Below are positions 45,957 through 59,544 of a stretch of DNA of 64,000 nucleotides, piece by piece. The DNA is from Macrosoma leucophasiata (lineage: Eukaryota; Arthropoda; Insecta; Lepidoptera; Hedylidae): assembly GCA_036365455.1 (NCBI GenBank), contig JAWQUS010000027.1:13008501-13072500 (forward strand). Direction: 5' to 3'. The notes under the pieces were generated by a model that saw only the letters and a list, made by a program, of their open reading frames with translations, did no database searches and had not been told where the DNA came from. Numbering within the stretch: the stretch's first letter is position 1; each line of letters begins with the position of its first letter. A program made the translations under genes and the position numbers.

Positions 45957-46235
45957 TTTTTTATGTTAAGAAGGTGGCAAACAAGCATGCAGCTCATATT
46001 TATGTTAAGTGATGACTGCAGCCTATAGACGTCTACACAAAAACTAGAGGTCAAAATGTAGATGCGCTGCCACCCCTGAGACCTTAGTTGCTATGTCTCT
46101 GATAGTCATTACGTGGCCATACAGTACTATCTAACTGGAACACGATAGTGCTGAAGACTACTATTAAGCGGCAGATAGAGGTAGGTAATGCGGTGATGCC
46201 TACGCCCGCGAGCTCCGTCACTAGTGCTCTACCAT
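45957..46235 (-). repeat. SINE-like family B copy
   Basis: From the T-rich end through AGCATGCAGCTCATATTTAT to GAGCTCCGTCACTAGTGCTC. Confidence 0.75.
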
Positions 46236-46289
46236 CAGTGAAAACTAAAGTTTATATAAACCAATATGAACTTTATACTTACTATATAA

Positions 46290-46382
46290 CCAACCCGAAC
46301 ACGGTAGCATTTAACACTACCATTTAGCGGGTGAAAGATAAAGTAACGTCCTCCAACTCTTTCACTGAAGCTCTACCTTCAG
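46290..46382 (-). repeat. SINE-like family B fragment
   Basis: Contains AACACTACCATTTAGCGGGT and TCACTGAAGCTCTACC only. Confidence 0.55.
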
Positions 46383-46429
46383 TTAATTTCATGATAATAC
46401 TTAGGGACACAGCATTAAAAAACCGGGCT

Positions 46430-47035
46430 TAGTGCGAGTCTTACTCGTGCACGAAAATTTTTGATTATCTTTAAAAACGGGATAAAAATCTCACTCTCAG
46501 AATCTCATTCTTTACAATTACGTTCTAACGATTCTAATGTCCTTTCTATACCTTTTCACCGTACCAGCTTTGTATCCAGCTCTTTTCTACTTCAAGCTAC
46601 ACGCCTGTGGAATGCTCTCCCGGAGGAAATACGAAGACTCACCACAAAAATCGCCTTTAAAAAAGGGATCAAGGCTCATTATGCAACATGAGCTTTTCAT
46701 TGTTATCATTAGATTCGTATGTGTATATATAATATATATATATATTAATATATATTATTGTATAAATATTGTATATATTATTTATCTTAAACTATAATAT
46801 TATATGTAAGTAAATACATTTATTTAATAAGATGTATGTGTTATTCTATTCGATTATTAATAGATTATGTAGATTTATCTTTAATTAAAATCTTTATTCG
46901 TTACACCGCCTACAATTTTCTCCTTACTACCAATGGTTGACTGGTAGAGAATGCTTTTAGCATTAAGTTCGCCATTTGTTACATCTATTGTAAATTTTTT
47001 GTAACAATAAAGAATGAGTAAATAAATAAAAATCA
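46430..47035 (+). pseudogene. LINE C-terminal fragment with 3' tail
   Basis: 46461-46691 encodes RLWNALPEEIRR and a following KKGIKAH, the usual C-terminal end of Jockey/CR1-like reverse transcriptase proteins. Downstream, 46900-47035 has a LINE tail (GGTAGAGAATGCTTTTAGCA, then AATAAA). No catalytic part remains. Confidence 0.7.
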
Positions 47036-48224
47036 CGTTTGTGTATAAAACAATAAATAATTTAGAGCTCTCTTAAATATTTTTTTTTTATCAGACTGAT
47101 AAGACGGACGAACGGATAACGGAATCTTAGTAATAGGTTCCCGTTTTTATCCTTTAGATAGGAATCTCTAAAAACAGCTCCCCAAGTGATAGGCTCAAGG
47201 GTTCAGATATTATCCAATTAAAACCAGATATAATCGTAACTAATTAAATCAATTAGGTAGGTATTCCGACAACGAACCGATGCGTTTAGTTCAAGTGAGC
47301 CGCATGCGATTATTATAATATTCCGTTTAATTAGATATCGCAATTAAAAGCAATCGTGACACCGTCGGCGCGAACCGATCATTATTCATGCTAATTTGAA
47401 CCGCTACTGCGCGCGCGTTGGCTAATCTCGAGAAAAATCGCCTTCTAGTGGGGTTCGCCTTTCGTCTGAAACGCATGCAAGCCGTCTCGATGTAGGTCTT
47501 AATTTGTTGCACTCAAATTACTACCTCCTTAATTGATATTTCAGCGATCAGATATACAAAGTCGAGTTACACGCAATGTGAAAGTTCCAAAAGTGGTGAT
47601 TACAGCGGTCTTGAGACATGCACTACTAAGTCTTCATCTTGTTTCCTTATTTTAGGGTTCTGCATTCGATTAATGGCAGTGGTAGAATTTTATTTGGAAC
47701 GGGGAAGGAGAATGGACATAATTATCTGACACTAGGTAGGTTCTTTTTACAAACACTTGATTTTGACATTGTTTGGTCTTGGATGAATTAGGGTGGGCGA
47801 GGAGAATACTTTAGTGTTCTTTATCACTTTTTTTTACATGTAAGTGTAACCTAATACCACAGTCTAAAGAAAACGAACGTGTTAATTACTAATACTAAGC
47901 ATTGGGATGTGACACCGCACACTAGTGGAAGAATTTTCTTCTAGTGGAAGAGACGTAACAAAATACGTAAACAATTTCACGCACCCATTTAAACACAGAC
48001 ACAGGCGTAGGGTCACTTGTGCTTGTACTTTGACAGAGGGGAACCTGCATACGGCTACTGCCCTCCGGTCCGCCGCGGCCGGTGGCTCGTGTTGCTCTAT
48101 GAGTCAGGAGTTAGTCAATCGAACTATGGCGGTCGAATCATTGCAATGGAGGGGTGGTATTTCCAATGGTGGAAGGGATGTGGGCAGCATGGGAGGTGTC
48201 CTAGAATTTGTGATAATGTACCTA
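47036..48224. other. Non-coding stretch, nothing assignable
   Basis: AT-rich with GC-richer patches (about 47390-47480). No domain in the short open frames. Confidence 0.4.
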
Positions 48225-48325
48225 TACCTAGTGATGTTATTAGGCTCATGACTCCCATTTGTAACTGGCGAAACGTAGGCCATCTACCTCTGCCTATCCC
48301 TTCGGTAAAAACAGGCGTGAAATCT
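48225..48325 (+). repeat. tRNA-derived SINE (family A), 3' end
   Basis: TTTGTAACTGGCGAAACGTA and CTGCCTATCCCTTCGG match the end of the family. Confidence 0.6.
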
Positions 48326-49020
48326 AATATATAAAATTCTTGTGTCACAGTGTTTGTATCAATTAAATACTCATCTGAAACGACTGTGTGTATATATATG
48401 GTAGTTATGAGAATCGATTGTAGTCTATTTCTTTTATATAAGTATCCCAGTATAGTAGTATAGTATATGGTAAGGGTGGTAATGATACAAACTAAATATA
48501 TTTTCGATTTTTTGGACCTATAAGGCGATGCCATGTTCGTCGGAGCAGCTAGTTGTTTTATACAAACTTTAGGTGCCTCTACAATACTCGTAGGTTTAGA
48601 TATACGTTGTTAGTATCTATAAGTGCAGTATGACATAACCTAGACCAAAATATACGGCAGCGACGACGGGTCCGGGAAGGGGTGTTTGCGAACTGGGTCA
48701 CGGATGTTGGCTCCTGACACAAATAGCGACGCTGCATCTCGCCACGTGGCCGCCGCTCCCTTCCTTGTATATCTATGCTGCTATACTACATCTATTTGGA
48801 ATCTGTTGTATCCTATTTTTTTTTGCAACCGGCCATTATAAGTATGTACTTACCAATATTATTGTATGTGATGTTAATACTTACCGTAATAAGTTAAGTA
48901 ATGTACTTACTTAGTAGGTACTGCATTGAAATGGTCTATTGAAAAAAAAAAACATATATTTTCTAAGTATGTTGTAGTTTTTTTACTTGTACAAATGGAG
49001 TCACCCCTGAGGCAACTCAG
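48326..49020. other. Non-coding stretch, nothing assignable
   Basis: No repeat or coding frame recognised. Confidence 0.4.
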
Positions 49021-49165
49021 CATTAATCTGTGAAAAATAACAATAAATATATAAATAAACCACCCACAACCCGCCAATCCGCATTTGAGCAGCGTGGTGG
49101 AGTAAGCTCCAGGCCTCCTCCGAAGAAGGGGGAGAGACTCGTGCCCAGCAGTGGGACTTATCAAG
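49021..49165 (+). repeat. LINE 3' tail (CCCAGCAGTGGGAC type)
   Basis: Contains CCTCCTCCGAAGAAGGGGGA and GTGCCCAGCAGTGGGACTTA, a 3' end widespread in lepidopteran LINEs. Part of it occurs inverted at 56825-56880. Confidence 0.65.
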
Positions 49166-49384
49166 GGTTGCCATTATTATATACCCTTAATAAAACGGTA
49201 CAATTACACTTAGAGCCAGCCCCACTCTAGGTAAAAAAACCTGTATGGTGGGTGCCGTTGTACTCATAACACATACATTAACAACCAGACCCGAGATAAT
49301 TCAAGTTATGAATTTTGAACCCGCAATCCTCTGATCAAGCGACCGCGACGCATCGTTGGACCAACTGGGTCGTCACTATTGACC

Positions 49385-49455
49385 CCCGGTTTTATATAGA
49401 TGTCTATAGGTTGCAGTACTGACCTACCATCTATGTGAACTGCATGCTTGTTTGT
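49385..49455 (+). repeat. SINE-like family B fragment
   Basis: ATGTCTATAGGTTGCAGTAC and GTGAACTGCATGCTTGTTTG only. Confidence 0.6.
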
Positions 49456-50384
49456 ATATTTTAGGTACCTACCTATACAAAAAAGTTTAATTTGGGTAAG
49501 TAGGTAAAAAATAATACCTACTTCTTAATACAACAACTTGAATTCATTCCAGTTATTTATATTTTATCCAAAGGTATCTTATAATTTATTAAGGTAAGCC
49601 TGATATTTCTTAGTAGCTCAAGTCATAGGTATTTCTAAAAGAAATTTTAGTAAATACCTATCATTGATCCATAAAAATAGGTACTAGCTACATGTTGAGT
49701 TAAGAAGGTATTGAGGTATCTATCACGAACTGCATCGAATGTTTCACAACGTGCCTAAATGAATTAATAAATCAAAGCAATGTATCTTAAATCTATGCAT
49801 GAATCTCCTTTACACTATTACTAAGAGTATTAGTTAAAGTAATTGGTATCTACCTAGATCTAAAGGAGACTCGATATGCCGTGGGAACGTAGGTACCTAG
49901 ACGTAGCGAAATGTGCACTCCCCTCGTCTTATTATATTGGTAATTTTGTGACACTAGGCAGCAAACATTGAATCGCTGTACATTGCTGATGTGGACTTAA
50001 AATTGCGGCGATCGCGGGCGTCGTAGAAGTCAGTGTACGTGGTAGAAGACGGTTTCCTCGGGAACATAGTGACAGCTAGTAATTCTGCAGGCAGTTCGGG
50101 TATAAATGATTGCGGGTGATTTTACACCACCCACGTCCACCCCCCAGTGTCTAACCCGTCCCCGGAGCCCCCCAAAGTGCAACGCCGACGCGACGTCGGT
50201 CCGGACAATCTGCGTGCTCTGCTTATTTTCACCCGTAATTCCTTTGCCGGAAATTGCCTTTATAAAGAATGAAGTGTTTAGTTCTAGAGAAATGCCGCTG
50301 TAATCAAAATTAAATTAATCCTATGTGCGGAAAACTGACTGGATATCAATTTTCCGCACAAAAATTGACTGTATTTTTCACTGG
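49456..50384. other. Non-coding stretch, nothing assignable
   Basis: Contains a C-rich patch at 50125-50180. No domain in the 65-codon frame there. Confidence 0.4.
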
Positions 50385-50485
50385 TGGTTCAGGTGGTAAT
50401 GTACGGCCCTGTAATTTTGGGCACAAAGGCATAACACCTTAGGTCTCAGAAGTGGTAACGCCACTTCCGTTACATAAAAAAATGC
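50385..50485 (+). repeat. SINE-like family B, internally deleted
   Basis: CAGGTGGTAATGTACGGCCC and GGTCTCAGAAGTGGTAACGC join directly to the A-rich end (CCGTTACATAAAAAAA). Confidence 0.7.
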
Positions 50486-51204
50486 GATTTACAAAGAAAA
50501 TCTTACTGAAAGAAATGGCTTGAAAGAAATCCAATTATTTGAATTTAGTTAAGAAGGTATACCTATGATTGACTAGCTAGGAGACGAAATGAAAATAAAA
50601 TAACTTAGGTATGATGTGTTCTTAGGTTTTCGCAAGCTACACTCATTGAAATAAAACTGTTTTTACAGAATTATCTCTAAATTACCTCAGGTAAGTATTT
50701 TATTGTCGTAAGATGGTAGAGGTAACTACCTATTTATGAGTTCTTTTGTGATACCTTACTATAACCACAGTCTAAAGAAAACGAACATGTTATTTATTAC
50801 CTTACTTATTACCTCTTCTGTGGTGATAGGTAGGTATCTATGCGATACAGTTGGATTGATAGTTAAATTTAAAAGTTTTTTTACTTGTTTTTCACCAAGA
50901 TTTAAATAAACTTTTCAAGTCTTATAAAAATCTTATCCGTAGTAAAATATATATTTTTTTGTTATCTTCTATTCAACATGCATCTAAATCTGACGTTTCC
51001 TGACATATCGGTCGTTTCAGTTTTACAGTTTGCTCGGATCCAGCCCGACCACGAAATCTGGAAAGCGCCCAAAACTTCGGTAACAAAAAGAAAATGGTGA
51101 AAGATACATTAGGTAGATACCTGCAGACGAGACGAAATCGCAAAAATAGTGTTACACACAATTCGGAGAGCATGGACTAAAACAACAAATCTTGAACAAA
51201 ACTC

Positions 51205-51277
51205 TCAAAAAAGGAAGGCAAAATTTGGCGCATTGGTGTGGGACTTCGGTAGCTTAGTGGTAAAGCGGCTGGACAAA
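51205..51277 (+). repeat. tRNA-derived SINE (family C), truncated
   Basis: Includes GACTTCGGTAGCTTAGTGGT and AAAGCGGCTGGAC, then breaks into a family B fragment. Confidence 0.7.
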
Positions 51278-51375
51278 ATTACGTGGCCTGACACGCCCTT
51301 GGCCGGTTTTGTAGATGTTTATAGTCAACAGTATTACCCCTACCACCTATCTGAACTGCATACTTGTTTGCATCT
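51278..51375 (+). repeat. SINE-like family B fragment
   Basis: CTATCTGAACTGCATACTTG and the preceding bases match the 3' part of the family; follows the truncated family C SINE without a gap. Confidence 0.5.
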
Positions 51376-54049
51376 TTCATTATATATTTATTATACATAG
51401 GCACTCGCCTATACAAAAGCACAAAAGTACAGAGGATCTGTTATTTAATTACGAACAGCTTACACGTTGAAATCATAGCTAAAAGCTTTTTCATTGGGAT
51501 TTATCTCTTGTGTTAAGCTCAAGGTTAAGTAATGCAACTTGTACATATGTTGTTACGACCTACAGGCGGGCTGAAAGCCAACTGGGTCGAGCTTTCTGTA
51601 ACTTTCAGCTATTTCTGCCAACTCCGTACCTGCCACATAAAACTTTTATATTATAATGAATTTGTAAAACAATATAATGTTTTTTAAGTTACGAAATGTA
51701 TTATATTTTTATTAATCGTTATTAATAAAGATTATACTTGATATCAAATAATAGAACTTTAAGGCATGTTTAAATGAGTCACTGGTCAGTGAACAAGATC
51801 GAAGCTGCATAGCCTGGACTTAGACCAAAGAAGGCTACGTCGTAAGTGCCAACCATTGCCTTAAGTGTGTCAATTGACGGCTCGATGTGCGTGGCTCCCT
51901 ACCCCCACCCGGGGGTGGCAGAGCGTGGGGCAGGTCGCTGGATCGATACCCGACGTCTGGCCCACGACCTCGCCTTTCTTACCACCTTCCTAAATACTAA
52001 TTACGTGCTTTGACACAGGCTGCACGGCTCGTACCGAATGAAAAGAGCTATGGATGGCAACGTGAGCGTTATTAACGTTTCCGCGGTATGTTGTGCTTGT
52101 TTTTGGTAACATTATTGTATGTACGTCTCTGTTTACCTCTGTGTGTTCTTTGAGCTCGTATTCTTTCGTTTATTACGCGATTAAAAAGGATGCTGCGGTC
52201 TCTATTTGCTTTGATATCAATACAGTTCGTTGCGTACTTTTGCAAAGTTTTTAGTCTTGATAATTTCAGTAATTTATTTCTGTCTTGTTTCGGAGTCCAA
52301 AGCAATGGCTTTATCTCATTCTTTGTAGAACTAAAATAGAATAAAGGTTTTAAGTGTATCGTTCCCTGTTATATTTTTGAGGTGCATGGCAGCTTTTCTA
52401 AGCCGGATAATATAAAGGAAACAAGATTAAAAATGTATTCGCTGCACGTGGGCCATAATGCGATTTATCGGGGCAGGGGCATGTCGTGACTGTATTGCAC
52501 AGGTAGATATTTCGAATACATATATCATCGGGTGTACTATGTAGTATACCATAGTCACGAGCACCAATGATACTCGTACCTATTTTGGTATATTCAGCAA
52601 AATTAATTTAAATCCTGAGTTAATTTGTAAATTAAAAATATTGCTGATGCAATGCATTTATCAATTTTAGGCGTTCAGTGAAGGCGAAGGCACTTCATTC
52701 TTTAGGTACATTTTTGAGATGTATGTAATTGGGGGTGAGCCTATTGGCATTCATCGGGCACATTGCCAAATACCGCAATGGTACTGGCAATATTTCCAAA
52801 TGTAAGAATCTATTACTTCGTGTTAACTTCTGTGTAAACTTGATTACCTAAATTACCTACGTTTTTATTGTCAGTGTATGTAGTTGTGAATGTACAAGCC
52901 GGTGACATGCCTTCCCATTGTACCTATGTGAAAAAAAACTATTTCTATATTGTTATTTTTATTTTTGTGGGGTAAGTCACCTTTGGGTAGCAAATATTTA
53001 CATATAGGTATTCTAGGGCTTATCTGATATCTCGATATCTGATAACTCGACGCGTCGGTTGTTGATCGTGGTACACCTACTTAGACCGCCTGGGTGAACT
53101 AGCGTAATCATTACGTGGCTGGATATAGCAAAAATGATCTCTTTACTCTCTGACACCACATTACATCACATTAGGTATAGGTAAGTCTCAGAAGGGTATT
53201 TGAAAATGGAGAACGAGAAGTATTCGAAATATCGTTTTTCAATATTATCTCGAGTTTGTGCATGGAACTTCTTACAAGTGTGGCGCATTTTAACTGTATC
53301 TATAGATTTTCTCTATAAAAACTAAAAGAGCTGAGATATTATTATATGTAGAATGAGATGAGACGACCTGCGAATTTTTTATTTCGGGGAGTTGCTGTTT
53401 ATATAATTAATTTAATTAAAAAGTAATAGATAACAATGTAGGAAAATTTCTCTTTGTTGTTCGGTAGCGGAGTTCTTCTCAGCAGTGTCTGCACTTGGAA
53501 CTATGATTATGACGAACAGGTTTGGCATCTATGAAGGAATAAAAAAAAGTAATTTAACGGTTTCATTTTATTTTAAATTCGAACTGAGTTATTATTATAA
53601 GTAATTCACTGTAGGTAACTTGTAACCTAACAATGCAAAAGTGTCCTTGTGTCCTTGTATACCCATTGGAAATAGAAAAAAGACTTTTGACTATGAGTCT
53701 GTGTGACCAAAACTGTCGACCATTCTGATCAGTTGCTTGAGTCACAGAATTGATAGGTAATAAGTAATTTTTGTATCAAAGTTTAATGTAGACTTGGAAA
53801 CAAAGAAAAAACAAAGAAAATAATTTTGTATTGTTACATCGTAGCACTCGTAAATTCGGTAATTCAACACAGTCACGAACTCTGTGTAAATATGTAAGTA
53901 ATGAATACAAAATGTCCATTTACATAGTTATGTATTAATTAATGGTTAATAAGTAATTTAATATTCGTTGAGAATTAAGTATATCTTATAGTAGTGGGAA
54001 CAATATAATATGTACTTATTATAATATATGTACTAAAGTACAATAATAA
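51376..54049. other. Long stretch with no gene recognised
   Basis: AT-rich DNA with GC-richer islands (51890-52000). None of the short frames shows a domain, splice context or repeat partner. Could be intergenic or intronic. Confidence 0.45.
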
Positions 54050-54115
54050 AGGAGCACCGGGATATTTGGCATTTTACACTCTCTGACTACCCCGTGAGGG
54101 ATTTCATGTGAAGAT
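54050..54115 (+). repeat. LINE 3' coding fragment
   Basis: Resembles the reverse complement of 63074-63140 (CACTCTCTGACTACCCCGTG). Confidence 0.5.
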
Positions 54116-54983
54116 AGATAAGGTAAGTGTAGATAAGATAATAAGTTAAACTCATAATTACAAGTGAAAAATATTTCTCTATCCTTACACGGAAATTTAA
54201 TCGTTTTGTTACTATAGAAAAAATTTATAGAATTTTTTCCGGTTATTTCCAATTGTAGTTTTCTAATGGCATAACCGAAGTTTAGTAATTAAATATGATT
54301 GCTGAATAGGTAGTCAGTCCCCCTTCCATTATCACTGAAAAATTATTTACCCATGTAACAACATTGGAGTGAATAAAAAAATAACTTGCGACTAACATCT
54401 GAGTATTATGTAATCGCTACCGTACATATGTACTTACAACAGTATATACAAGCCCAAACATTTTGATCAGCTTATTGCATAAATAAAGGTGGGCAACTCA
54501 TTACTATTATGTGCAAGCGGCAGTGTGGTTTCGTCCAGAAACTCGATGCATCTTTGGGTGTGAGTGAGACGCCACCCCCGCACTTTTGGTACCCCCACGG
54601 CCCTCTGGGAGGGGTAATGGACGCACGACGCTCCTCGGCCGTGCAACGTCGCTCTTTATGCTGGCTTGCACGCGTGCACTTGCTACTTTCTTTGACGTCT
54701 CTTTGTTGTGGATTCCAATTTCGAAACGTTACATTGCTGTTATTGGTTTCCAGGCTTCCTAGATTACCTATACCTATTACTAGTTTTTGATAATATGTAT
54801 ACTGCACAGAAGTATGCTTCTTTATGCTTGTCAGAGTGGTTACATTGTACAAGTAATAATAAGGTTACCTATTTGTATAGATTGAATCTTACGAAATATT
54901 TATTTCTTAAAGTACTTTCTAATCATTCAGTCAACATAGCCTCCCGGCTTTTGTCCAGTAATACTTACTTACTTATTTTTTAA
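54116..54983. other. Non-coding stretch with a GC-rich patch
   Basis: 54530-54690 is markedly GC-rich against its surroundings, but neither strand shows a recognisable domain. A promoter or conserved element is possible. Confidence 0.35.
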
Positions 54984-55215
54984 AGTAGAATTTTTGTTTG
55001 TTTGGATGAACGCGCTGATCCAAAAGACTGGGACGAATTGTAAAATTCGTTGTGTTGGATAATCAATTTATTGTGAAAGGATATATTAGGATATATAGCC
55101 TTATTAGCCTATATCCTTTACGTCACGCTACTAAAGCGAAGAAGCAAATAATGTTGCAAAAACTGAATTAAAAAAAAAATGTTTTCTACGCGGATGAAAT
55201 CGCGGGCACAGCTAG
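54984..55215 (+). mobile_element. Helitron 3' part
   Basis: Ends in CGCGGATGAAATCGCG hairpin, then GGCACAGCTAG before T; upstream GTTTGTTTGGATGAACGCGC fits Lep1-like Helitrons. The 5' terminus was not located. Confidence 0.65.
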
Positions 55216-56824
55216 TTTATTTGATAAAACTTCTAGTTGTTGGATATTTTCATTTCATATTTCAATGTTTTATTTTGCTTCTTACCCGCGTTTCTTTTAT
55301 GCATTTCACAGCGCGTCTAATCATGTAAATTTTCCGAGTTGGGCGGGCGCTATCTATAACGGTAACTGAAACTTGTGAGTTCACCCCCGAAGGTCGTTGG
55401 AAACTTCTTCGCGAAATGAATCTGCAGCGAAACACTTTCATTTCGTATAAGTTCGTTTGAAACGTATGGAAGCGCAGACTTTTTCTGGTAAAATATCGTA
55501 GAAATATCACCAATGTTTACTTAAAAACTTCGTTTGTTTTTTTGTGGAGCTTGTGGAAATTTTAATAGTCAAATGCAGTTGGCCGTTTTATTTCTGCAGA
55601 TGTTACTAATGCATGTTTTAACATTTCCAATATATCAATGCGGTTAAACTTTTAACGGCTGCAGCACGTTGTTTTTAGTTCTAAGTGGTTTTCTTTTGGA
55701 ACTTTTTGTACATAATTATTTATTTATCATTCTACAGTGAATGGATATTTTATAGGCAGAGAGTATGTACATTTTACGCTCCAAATCTACCTACCTACAT
55801 TTACCTACTGGACATAGATTCTATCAAGCAGGTATAGGTATTCCTATTTTAAATTAAAAAGTGAAAACAAGGTTATTTTTGAAATGGACAATGGACAAAA
55901 AGAGTGACATGATGATGCTTGCAAAAAACAAAAGAAGTTTTAAAAATATACATTGTCCAATATTTAGATCTGAACGGTCTGAATTTTCTCTTGGGTTTGA
56001 AGACTGGTGTACTATCTATAAAAAAACGTAGCAACAAATTTTAATTCAAAACCTTTGTAACTTATGTATCTTACATTGACTAGCTATATAAAAAACTTCA
56101 AAAGAACAGGAACTCTAATGAAAACCATATTTCGGGTGAGCTAGACAAAATATCTAGAACAAAGGAATTTAATTATCGTTCGATTATAATGTGGGCGTAA
56201 AAGGGTGCTGGCTGGGTGCACTATCGATCTGAGTTGAATTAGTGTGCGGATCGGTCGTCTTTGTGGGGCCGTAGGACCAAACAGACCAAAACAAGGCACC
56301 CACCCCGTTCGCCTCTCGTGCACGTCGCCTGTCGTTCAAACCTTCATTTATGGTTGCACAACACTACGACGTTTTTAAATTTTTCGTATTTTCGTGAGCT
56401 TCGCTATATTCGCTCGGTATATTTATACGTACCTACTCTTTTAAGGCTTCTTTGTTATGAAGCTAATAAATCTACATAGAATAAAAAGGTAATCATCGGT
56501 TAAATAATAAACCGCTTAAATTGATTGAGTGAAACCTATATTTACCTGTACGTACTTTATTAAGTAACTATTAAATTACTTCAGGCTCAGGCAACGACTG
56601 CCTTGTACCCAGTAGCCTTTTATGACGAGCGAGTGCAAAACTAGAAAAGATTTATTTCTTTAATGAATAAAAATAAACATGAAAAAGCATCAGTTATCCA
56701 AATTTGCATATATTTCTCATATATCTTGAATATGTATTTATGTATGTATTTACTTATGAAGATCAGGTGTTTTTGGAGGTTTTCCGCGGGCTAGATTATA
56801 ATCTGTTTAAAACATAATATAATA
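55216..56824. other. Stretch with no gene recognised
   Basis: No domain or repeat partner found. 56190-56340 is GC-richer. Confidence 0.4.
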
Positions 56825-57125
56825 ATAATGGAAAGCCTGGAGCTTACTCCACGCTGCTCCAATGCGGGTTGGTGGAGATTAGGGTTAGTGGCCTAATCAT
56901 TGTCGAATGTTTTTCAAACCGCCCATAACCCGACAAGGTTTAGCGACTACTATCTATCTATTGATAGCAACCGGGACCGACGGCTTAACGTGTCCTCCGA
57001 AGCACAGAAACGCGCATTTTTATTTGTTACTAGCGGTCACCCATCAAACACCCGACCGCGTCCGTATCACTTGACCGAGTAGATCGCTTCCGATCTACAC
57101 CAGCCGTGGGGCCATGCGCGCTTCT
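56825..57125 (-). repeat. LINE 3' UTR-like fragment
   Basis: GGAGCTTACTCCACGCTGCT is the reverse complement of bases in 49085-49115; GAGTAGATCGCTTCCGATCT resembles, inverted, bases near 1105-1130. Confidence 0.5.
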
Positions 57126-58744
57126 TAAAACATATTACAGTTTAAAACCAGGGTATCCATTACGGGCAACGGATATGATCATAGGTAATGTAATTGTGGG
57201 TAGGGTAAGTTTTTCATTATGAAAGTATCGGTAACAAGAGCGCGTTATCCTTATGTAATAAAATTACATATAATATTGGTTAAAACTACAAGTTTATGTT
57301 ATATGCGGTTTGGATCTATCCTCCTTTATTTTGGTAACTGAAACTACGTAAAATATTATTTTTAGTTTTAATATTAAATTCATTTAGATATTTAACGCAC
57401 TCCCCGAAACGGCTCTACCGATGATTGATGATTTTTTGTAAATATTTTCGATAGATACGAGAATAGGTCGGAAACAATATGTAAAGCAATACGAAATCAG
57501 TGAATATACCTATTTGTTTAATTATAATTTAAAATATAATTAAACAAAGGAAAGAGCCAAGCCGCAGAGCGTCCATCTATTGAATTAGTAAAGTCTGTCA
57601 AAGTGCATCGTCGAAGCACAAAGGTCGTTGCGTGGGAACCGGGAGGTGGGGGGTGGTGGCGGGTGGTTACCCCCCTCTCGTGGGTTTGCACGGAGTAAGC
57701 AGTACCTCCAGAAATGTGTTATGACGCACCGGGTTTTGTCTACAGTTTGATACAAACAATTGTTGACTATTCCTCGTTACGAATTATCTGTTTGGATATC
57801 AGCTGGCCAGCAATATTTATATGTAACAGTAAGGTGTTCGTTTGTTCATTCTGTTTAAGTAATATAAAAAATACGATTACGTAATTTTGAAATCTCGTTT
57901 TGGACAAAGAACCTCTCTTGTATTTATTGGAATAGATTGGTATCATTTGTTAGACTTTAATCTAACATCCTTCTGTCTATTACCCAATAGAGGGGAGAGA
58001 GGGGAGGGTGTTAAATGCTATTTATAATGTACAATTTACAATTCTTTATTCGAAATATAATGGTCGATGTGGGTACCGATACCAAGAAATGGTATAGGTA
58101 TGTTGGTAGTACGTTGTTATTTATGAGGACGGTTAGGGATCTTATTATTCTCTGGGACATGGAGCCTTTTTATATAGCAATAGATAGATTTACGACGATG
58201 AAGTAATGATGAATAAATTACGTAGCTTTAAAATAAATAAAATAATTGGTATGTCTGCAATGAACTAAAAAAAAACGGACGTAATTACAAAGATGTGGCT
58301 AGTACCTGTTCTATTAGTTGTGTGCATCTAATGGGAATTCTAAACAAGTGCATAAATAATGTGAAGTGCGGTTATTTTCAAAGAGCGTTGCGTGAGAACA
58401 GGGGGGTGACGCATACTGTCTAGACATTATATTACGGAGTACCTCGTGCCGGCTCATTGGGCTCGCAGCTGTTTCGTGCTAACCACATTAGCATAAAGCC
58501 TTAATTAATTGCTCATCATTCGCTTCATAATTATTTGTCTGTTTGAATTTAAGGTTATGTACAATCAATGACAGATTATGCAATATGAATTGGGATTTTG
58601 TGATGACACAAAGGATTGTTGAAAGATATTTTGGATTGGTTTATTGATGGCTTGTCATTGATTGTAGATACTATTTCAGGAACAGAGATGGCAGTATTGG
58701 AAGGGTTCTTTCACGCGGGCATTCGGTTACTGTGGGACATTTCC
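57126..58744. other. Stretch with no gene recognised
   Basis: AT-rich apart from G-rich patches. An open frame at 58015-58206 has no domain. Confidence 0.4.
57634..57663 (+). other. G-quadruplex motif
   Basis: Four G-runs of three or more separated by loops of 4, 4 and 7 bases fit the usual quadruplex pattern. Another C-rich run (minus-strand Gs) is at 60409-60437. Confidence 0.55.
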
Positions 58745-58800
58745 CACAGAAGAAGGAAGGCAGAGTGTGTGGAGCACCAGATATCCCGGTCTTAGTACAC
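58745..58800 (-). repeat. LINE 3' coding fragment
   Basis: GGCAGAGTGTGTGGAGCACC and CAGATATCCCGGTCTT match the 63074-63140 end. Confidence 0.5.
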
Positions 58801-59544
58801 TGCTCTACAGGTTTGTAATCTGCATATTTAGGATTTTGGCCTTTTACATGTGTATTTTACGCAGTTCAAGGCGTTTTCTTTGTCAATTTTTTTCATTAAT
58901 GGCTGGTTTAACGTCGGGTCGAGACAACTTCACTGCCCACTTGCAAAGGAGACTTCTTCGAGGCAATTATAGCTTATTTTCGCCAAAATGATGCACAACT
59001 CTGTTGCGGGCATCGTCGGGGAAGGGCTTTGTCCAGTAGCAGATGTCTTTCGGTTGGAGTGATGAATGATCCGTTTGCGATTTGATTCACTAGGTCGTTC
59101 ACTTGGCGAGCTATTACACAGCATTGATATTGTAGATTAGGGACAATTTGTAGAAAATTGTCAGTTCATAAAGCTGTATGCAGTGTGCATTTCGCTTCTC
59201 TATCAGTCAGCACGTCAACGTCAGTTGCAAAAGCCTACATATCGCATATAACTGAACTCGAATTTGCAGCTAAGCAGCTAAGCAGAATGCACTCGCTGAC
59301 TATTTGCAAACGTCCAACGTGTACCCAGGTTGCGGTGTTGCGCTTGTCGGCTCATTAAGCTAGCGACGGTTTCGTAGCGAAATAGTACAGACACGGCACA
59401 GACTCGAGCCGAAGGTTACAGCTGAAAGTCAGCAAGTCGACAGTCTGTCTTGAACCATTTGCTTAATATGGCCAAATAAAGCGTACCCATTGCACCATTT
59501 CACCGCGCTAGAAGTCATCTCAGTAGCCCCGGAAAATTTAACTA

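Noticed and set aside
48124..48534. 136-codon minus-strand frame
   Set aside because: Overlaps a SINE fragment; no domain, no splice or codon support.
54472..54852. 126-codon minus-strand frame
   Set aside because: GC-rich patch, no recognisable domain; the plus strand is equally open.
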